This document shows, in pieces, positions 6,151 through 10,351 of a stretch of DNA of 10,351 bases (position 1 is the stretch's first letter; each line of letters begins with the position of its first letter). The stretch comes from Flavobacteriaceae bacterium. GTDB taxonomy: Bacteria > Bacteroidota > Bacteroidia > Flavobacteriales > Flavobacteriaceae. Position numbers and translations under genes: made by a program. The stretch covers positions 1-10,351 of the forward strand of contig NZZF01000002.1 in the NCBI GenBank assembly GCA_002702385.1, given 5' to 3'. The notes beneath the pieces were generated by a model. The model ran no database searches. It worked only from the letters and a program-made list of their open reading frames with translations, and had not been told where the DNA came from.

Positions 6151-6435
6151 ATGTCAAAAAAGAGCGATTCTTTCTATAATAATCTTGAAACCAAATTAAA
6201 CGAAACTCACGATTGGCCAACTGATTATGTTTTTAAATTTATAGTAGAAAATAAGGATGAAAAGATTAGTCAAATAGAGCTAGAATTCAAAAAATTGAGA
6301 CCAAAGATATCAAAGAAAATTTCATCAAAAAATACTTATGTAAGTCTAACAATAATTGTAAAATTAAGTTCTGCTGATCAAGTAATCAAAAAGTATAAAG
6401 ATGTCTCTAAAATTGATGGAATAATTTCTTTGTAG
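6151..6435 (+). CDS. DUF493 (YbeD-like) family protein
   Basis: The product has 94 residues from the ATG at 6151. The frame extends 7 codons upstream to a TTG at 6130, but that lies across the probable promoter and adds nothing conserved. Family hallmarks are WPTDYVFKFIVENK (22-35), SSKNTYVSLTIIVKLSSADQ in the middle, and a final KIDGIISL with little after it. DUF493 proteins have a small ACT-like alpha/beta fold; E. coli YbeD belongs here, and its function is not firmly established. It is probably cytoplasmic and the first gene of a plus-strand operon with DUF4290 and murA. Confidence 0.92.
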   Translation: MSKKSDSFYNNLETKLNETHDWPTDYVFKFIVENKDEKISQIELEFKKLRPKISKKISSKNTYVSLTIIVKLSSADQVIKKYKDVSKIDGIISL

Positions 6436-6471
6436 GAAAAAAATATTTAATTTTAACAAAAATCATAAGTT

Positions 6472-7110
6472 TTGATAGATAATTTAGAATACAACAGTGA
6501 AAGGGAAGACTTAATAATTCCTGAATATGGCCGTCATATACAAAAAATGGTTAATCAAGCAATTGAATGTAAAGACAAAGATGATAGAAATAATATGGCA
6601 AAAGCTATTATTGGTGTGATGGGTAATTTAAATCCTCACTTACGTGATGTTCCTGACTTTCAGCATAAACTTTGGGATCAATTGTTTATCATGTCTCAAT
6701 TTAATCTTGATGTAGATTCACCCTATCCAAAACCCTCAAAAGAAGTTTTTGAACAAAAACCAGATAAATTAGATTACCCACAGAATCATCCTAAGTACAG
6801 GTTTTATGGAAATAATATAAAAAAAATGATTGATGTTGCTGTAAGTTGGGAAGATGGAGAAATGAAATCACAATTAGTTTATGTTATAGCTAATCACATG
6901 AAAAAATGTTTTCTTAATTGGAACAAAGATACCGTTGAGGATTCTGTTATATATCAGCATTTGTTTGAACTCTCAAATGGTAAGATATCTCTCGATTCAT
7001 CAAGCCCAGCATTATCTGATTCAAAAGATTTGATTTCTGTTTCGCATAAGAAACATTCTAAGTCCGGTAAAAAAGGTAAAAAACCATATAGAAATTTTAA
7101 AAGAAAATAA
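6472..7110 (+). CDS. DUF4290 family protein with internal duplication and basic tail
   Basis: The product has 212 residues. The conserved N-terminal part includes PEYGRHIQKMVNQAI (17-31) and MGNLNPHLRDVPDFQHKLWD (50-69), then FNLDVDSPYP (77-86), which I recognise as the Bacteroidota DUF4290 family; its function is unknown. The start is TTG at 6472: an in-frame TAA lies one codon upstream of the preceding GTT, and the next ATG (residue 26) would remove conserved residues. Residues 19-86 and 112-179 align without gaps, suggesting two copies of one unit. The last 20 residues are rich in Lys and Arg, hinting at nucleic acid or ribosome contact. Its stop directly abuts the murA ATG; DUF493 lies 36 nt upstream. 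Confidence 0.9.
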   Translation: MIDNLEYNSEREDLIIPEYGRHIQKMVNQAIECKDKDDRNNMAKAIIGVMGNLNPHLRDVPDFQHKLWDQLFIMSQFNLDVDSPYPKPSKEVFEQKPDKLDYPQNHPKYRFYGNNIKKMIDVAVSWEDGEMKSQLVYVIANHMKKCFLNWNKDTVEDSVIYQHLFELSNGKISLDSSSPALSDSKDLISVSHKKHSKSGKKGKKPYRNFKRK

Positions 7111-8424
7111 ATGAATTCTTTCAAAGTAGAAGGAGGTATTAAGCTTAGTGGTGATATAACTCCTCAAGGGGCAAAAAATGAGGCTTTACAAGTTCTATGC
7201 GCTGTCTTATTAACTAAGGAAGAGGTCATAATTGAAAATGTTCCAGAAATAATTGATGTATTAAGACTTATTGATCTTTTAAAATATATTGGTGTTGATG
7301 TCAACAAACATTCTAAAAATAAATACTCTTTTAAATCTCATTCAATAGATCTTGATAAATTAAATTCAGATTCATATAATGAAAAAGCTAAAGGCTTAAG
7401 AGGGTCTATTATGATTATTGGGCCATTATTATCAAGGTTTGGTAAAGCATCGATTCCAAAACCAGGTGGTGATAAGATAGGTCGAAGAAGATTGGATACA
7501 CATTTTGATGGTCTTATTAAGTTAGGTGCAAAATTTAATTACGACAGTCAGAATTACATTTATAATGTTGATGCATCTGCATTGAAAGGAAACAATATTC
7601 TTTTAGATCAGCCCTCTGTTACAGGAACTGCTAATCTTATAATGGCATCTTCTCTAGCTGACGGTGAAACTGTAATTTATAATGCTGCATGTGAACCATA
7701 TATTCAACAATTGTGTATTATGATTAATAATATGGGTGGAAAAATTTCAGGAATTGGTTCAAATTTATTGAAAATTACAGGTGTTAATTCTCTTGGAGGA
7801 TGTAACCATTTAATTGAACCAGATATTATTGAAATTGGAAGTTGGATTGGACTTGCTGCATTAACCCAGAGTGAGATAACTATTAAAGGTGTTAATTTTA
7901 AATATTTAGAACAGATTCTTAATGTTTTTTCAAAACTTGGTTTATCTTTTGAAATTTCAGGAAATGATTTAAAAATACCCGCTCATACTAATGGTTATGA
8001 AATACAAAATTATATTGATGGTAGCATATTAACTATCTCAGATGGACCATGGCCATTATTTACACCAGATTTATTAAGTATTGTTCTTGTTGTAGCAACT
8101 CAAGCTAGAGGAAGCGTTCTTATTCACCAAAAAATGTTTGAGAGTAGATTGTTCTTTGTTGATAAGCTAATAGATATGGGTGCAAAGATAATTTTATGTG
8201 ATCCACATAGAGCTACTGTAATTGGTCATGATTTTAAATCAAAATTAAAATCTACAACGATGACTTCCCCTGATATAAGAGCTGGAATATCACTTTTAAT
8301 TGCTGCTCTTTCAGCAAAAGGCACTAGTATAATTCATAATATTGAACAAATTGATAGAGGTTATGAAGATATAGATATGCGTTTATCTAATATTGGTGCT
8401 AAAATTGAACGTATTAAAAATTAA
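7111..8424 (+). CDS. murA: UDP-N-acetylglucosamine 1-carboxyvinyltransferase (MurA)
   Basis: The product has 437 residues and transfers enolpyruvate from PEP to UDP-GlcNAc, the first committed step of peptidoglycan synthesis in the cytoplasm. K22-N23 in QGAKNEAL and R97 in GLRGSIMIIGPLL match substrate-binding residues. The active-site loop reads KPGGDKIGRRRLDTH (117-131), so D121 occupies the place of the catalytic Cys115 of E. coli. The C-terminal half shows WPLFTPDLLSI, then MFESRLFFVDKLIDMGA and SPDIRAGISLLIAALSAKG. The Cys-to-Asp form is known to be active and fosfomycin-insensitive in Mycobacterium and Chlamydia. The ATG follows the DUF4290 stop with no gap, and the 3' end faces DUF2805 with one base between them. 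Confidence 0.97.
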   Translation: MNSFKVEGGIKLSGDITPQGAKNEALQVLCAVLLTKEEVIIENVPEIIDVLRLIDLLKYIGVDVNKHSKNKYSFKSHSIDLDKLNSDSYNEKAKGLRGSIMIIGPLLSRFGKASIPKPGGDKIGRRRLDTHFDGLIKLGAKFNYDSQNYIYNVDASALKGNNILLDQPSVTGTANLIMASSLADGETVIYNAACEPYIQQLCIMINNMGGKISGIGSNLLKITGVNSLGGCNHLIEPDIIEIGSWIGLAALTQSEITIKGVNFKYLEQILNVFSKLGLSFEISGNDLKIPAHTNGYEIQNYIDGSILTISDGPWPLFTPDLLSIVLVVATQARGSVLIHQKMFESRLFFVDKLIDMGAKIILCDPHRATVIGHDFKSKLKSTTMTSPDIRAGISLLIAALSAKGTSIIHNIEQIDRGYEDIDMRLSNIGAKIERIKN

Positions 8425-8425
8425 A

Positions 8426-8701
8426 TTAACGTTTACTTATTTTATTTCCTGTAATATGCCTTTGCATTTTACATTTAAACCGTGGTGTAACACCTTCAGG
8501 GTAATGTATCAAATTTTTATGTTTAGTTTTTCTACCTTGAACCCTCTTTCTCCATAGCTTAAAGCTAGATGATTTGAGATTATTTCTCATAAGCTTAATA
8601 ACATCTCCTTCATTTATTCCAAATTGTAATAATATTGCGTCAAAAGGAGTTCTATCTTCCCATGCCATTTCAATAATTCTATCTAAATCTCTTTGATTCA
8701 T
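8426..8701 (-). CDS. DUF2805 / TIGR03643 family small basic protein
   Basis: The product has 91 residues and is recognised from DRIIEMAWEDRTPFDAI (7-23), SSSFKLWRKRVQGRKTKH (44-61) and a basic C-terminus. Residues 20-40 (FDAILLQFGINEGDVIKLMRN) look like a helix-turn-helix similar in spacing to sigma region 4, so DNA binding is plausible but unproven. The family has no established function. Its ATG overlaps the stop of the photolyase gene by one base (TAATG), making it the third gene of the light-repair operon. From memory, homologues are often found beside photolyase/cryptochrome genes. The single Cys (77) argues against a metal site. Confidence 0.9.
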   Translation of the reverse strand: MNQRDLDRIIEMAWEDRTPFDAILLQFGINEGDVIKLMRNNLKSSSFKLWRKRVQGRKTKHKNLIHYPEGVTPRFKCKMQRHITGNKISKR

Positions 8702-10170
8702 TAAAGAGTTTTTAAGTATTCGTCTGCAGTTTTTAGCAATAAAGTTCTTTTACTTTCTTCCATTCTGTCAAAACTACTTACTAGCATTCTCATTCTAGGA
8801 TTTTTTATGAAAAATTCTCTTTGCTTATCCATAAAATTCCAGAATAACGAATCCCATATTTTACACCAATCTCCTTTTTTATAATTACTCATCTTTAGAA
8901 TATAGTTGCTGCTGCTTATGTATGGTTTTGTAGACATCATACCGGAATCTGAGAACTGACTCATTCCATAAACATTTGGAACCATAACCCAATCATATGA
9001 GTCAATAAACATTTCCATAAACCACTTATAAACTTCGTTTGGTTCAAATTCACATAAAAGCATAAAATTTCCAATAATCATTAATCTTTCAATATGATTT
9101 GCATATGCAGAATTATTTATTTTTTTTATGGTATCATCAATTGGTTCAATACCTGTATCACCATTATAAAATGAATTAGGTATTTTTCTGTTGAAATTCC
9201 AAAAGTTTCTTGTTCTTTCTTTATTACCTACAGCAATATAGACGCCTCTTATAAACTCTCGCCACCCTATTATTTGTCTCAAAAACCCTTCACATGAATT
9301 TAATCTAATATTGTTTTTATTATAAAAATGTAATGATTTTTCAATTACATAATTTGGACTAATTAATCCAGAGTTTAGTAATGGAGAAAGGACACTATGA
9401 TTTAGTATTGATTTTTCTTTTAATACAGCATCCTCATAAGGCCCAAATTCATCAAATCTATTAACTAAAAAATCATCAAACCATTGTTTAGCTTGTTTAA
9501 AATCTGTTGGATATATGAATTTTTCAATCTTTCCTGGATTATTTTTGAAATAATCATTAACGTATAATTCATTTTTAACTCTAATTTCATCTTTTTGAAA
9601 TGTTTTCAATTTTGGTGCTTCTTTATCTTTTGGATATTTTTCTCTATTCAAATCATCATATGTCCACTTCCCGCCAGCTGGTTGGCCATTGTTTATTAAG
9701 ATATTTAATTCAATTCTTTGCTTCTTGTAAAATGAGGTTTGAAAGAATTTTTTTTTCTCGCTTTTAAAAAATGATTTTAAGGTGTCTTCTGATGTAATAA
9801 AAGATGGGTTTTTATGAATATTTAATTTTATTTTAGTTTTTTTTGAATGCTTTAATATTCTTCTTGACAACCAATCATCAACAGGATCATATATGCTAAT
9901 TTCATTTACATTATTTAATTGATCAATTAGAATTCTTATATCAGATTCTTTTTTGAAAGAATCTATGTATATAACATTTTTCCCCCTTGATAACAGGTAA
10001 CTTTCATATTTTTTCATTGAAATTCTATGAAATAGAATTTTTTGTTTATGAAACTTAAATTGGTTAAAATATAAATATTCCTCAACAATAATAAAATCTT
10101 TACAATGATCAATCATCTCAGATTGTTCAAATAATTGATTAGGAAATATAATAGCTATAGATTTTTTCAA
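8701..10170 (-). CDS. cryptochrome/photolyase of the FeS-BCP (PhrB, DPRP) lineage lacking Fe-S ligands
   Basis: The product has 489 residues. The N-terminal DPRP domain shows IAIIFPNQLF (5-14), IIVEEYLYF (27-35), HKQK (41-44) and GGKWTYDDLNREKYP (166-180). The helical FAD domain shows GWREFIRGVY (302-311), ANHIERLMIIGNFMLL (357-372) and WVMVPNVYGMSQFSDSGMMS (394-413) followed by TKPY. By an offset of 7, H359 and Y417 correspond to His366 and Tyr424 recalled as repair-relevant in Agrobacterium PhrB. The four Fe-S Cys positions of PhrB are not Cys here, and the loop after MSNY is about 10 residues shorter. It probably repairs (6-4) photoproducts or acts as a blue-light receptor; which cannot be decided. 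The start is TTG at 10170-10168, overlapping the upstream TGA (TTGA). Confidence 0.9.
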   Translation of the reverse strand: MKKSIAIIFPNQLFEQSEMIDHCKDFIIVEEYLYFNQFKFHKQKILFHRISMKKYESYLLSRGKNVIYIDSFKKESDIRILIDQLNNVNEISIYDPVDDWLSRRILKHSKKTKIKLNIHKNPSFITSEDTLKSFFKSEKKKFFQTSFYKKQRIELNILINNGQPAGGKWTYDDLNREKYPKDKEAPKLKTFQKDEIRVKNELYVNDYFKNNPGKIEKFIYPTDFKQAKQWFDDFLVNRFDEFGPYEDAVLKEKSILNHSVLSPLLNSGLISPNYVIEKSLHFYNKNNIRLNSCEGFLRQIIGWREFIRGVYIAVGNKERTRNFWNFNRKIPNSFYNGDTGIEPIDDTIKKINNSAYANHIERLMIIGNFMLLCEFEPNEVYKWFMEMFIDSYDWVMVPNVYGMSQFSDSGMMSTKPYISSSNYILKMSNYKKGDWCKIWDSLFWNFMDKQREFFIKNPRMRMLVSSFDRMEESKRTLLLKTADEYLKTL

Positions 10171-10351
10171 GATACTGCTTCTTTATATGCTTTTAAGCAT
10201 CTTTCACGGGCTAATTTATGATTAACAATTTCTTGAGGATATTTATTAGTATCATACTCAGAAATCCATTTTTTTATATATATATATTCTTTATCAAACT
10301 TTTTCTGTTGTTCGTAGGGATTAAATATTCGAAAGTATGGTGCAGCATCAA
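10167..10351 (-). CDS. C-terminal end of a deoxyribodipyrimidine photolyase / cryptochrome (partial)
   Basis: An open frame enters from the right edge (first full codon ends at 10349) and stops with TGA at 10169-10167, giving 60 residues. DAAPYFRIFNPYEQQKKFDK opens it, then YIYIKKWISEY, YPQEIVNHKLARER and a final LKAYKEAVS. This is the standard C-terminus of the FAD-binding domain of class I photolyases and cryptochromes, in which the R-x-FNP and IVxHxxAR segments are conserved. Only the tail is present, so the antenna domain and substrate class (CPD or cryptochrome) cannot be determined. Its TGA overlaps the TTG start of the next gene by two bases, so the two photolyases are co-transcribed and probably coupled. 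Confidence 0.88.
   Translation of the reverse strand, partial: DAAPYFRIFNPYEQQKKFDKEYIYIKKWISEYDTNKYPQEIVNHKLARERCLKAYKEAVS

Noticed and set aside
1-10351. CRISPR array, insertion sequence, prophage or defence system
   Set aside because: No regularly spaced repeats, transposase, integrase or terminal inverted repeats are seen; nearly all bases belong to recognisable chromosomal genes.

Overview
The window is a strongly AT-rich, gene-dense stretch of chromosome. It most likely comes from a free-living member of the Bacteroidota, probably a streamlined marine Flavobacteriia-type organism. Three things point there. The clear promoters have the Bacteroidota form (TTTG, 19 nt, TAnnTTTG). Shine-Dalgarno sequences are essentially absent. 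Several genes belong to families and neighbourhoods typical of that phylum: a DUF4290 gene abutting murA, a START-like protein beside a class IV aminotransferase, and a MurA with Asp in place of the catalytic Cys. The genus cannot be named from this sequence.

Layout. The plus strand opens with the last codons of a gene resembling priA, then a promoter and the ribosomal operon rpsF-rpsR-rplI (S6, S18, L9), then hisS with its own possible promoter. A CAT-anticodon tRNA lies on the minus strand, directly abutting the hisS stop codon, and has its own well-formed promoter. A START-like protein and a PabC-like class IV aminotransferase follow on the plus strand. Their convergent neighbour is a minus-strand operon of P-loop ATPase, fmt and yqgE. 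From a short divergent region the plus strand continues with DUF493, DUF4290 and murA. The right end is a minus-strand light-repair operon: the C-terminus of a photolyase, a second photolyase of the FeS-BCP/PhrB lineage, and a DUF2805 (TIGR03643) protein.

How the genes fit together. Most are housekeeping genes: replication restart, ribosome assembly, tRNA charging, initiator-tRNA formylation, peptidoglycan synthesis. The photolyase operon fits life under sunlight. Genes are packed tightly: translationally coupled starts overlap stops by 1 to 8 nt, and all three convergent junctions have between a 14-nt overlap and a 1-nt gap. Three genes appear to start with TTG, and two ATG starts sit about 5-6 nt downstream of a -7 box, suggesting leaderless mRNAs.

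No mobile element, CRISPR array, rRNA, prophage or defence system is visible. The items most worth checking are the FeS-BCP-lineage photolyase that lacks all Fe-S cysteine ligands and its DUF2805 partner, an internal duplication in DUF4290, and the mixed initiator/elongator character of the tRNA.
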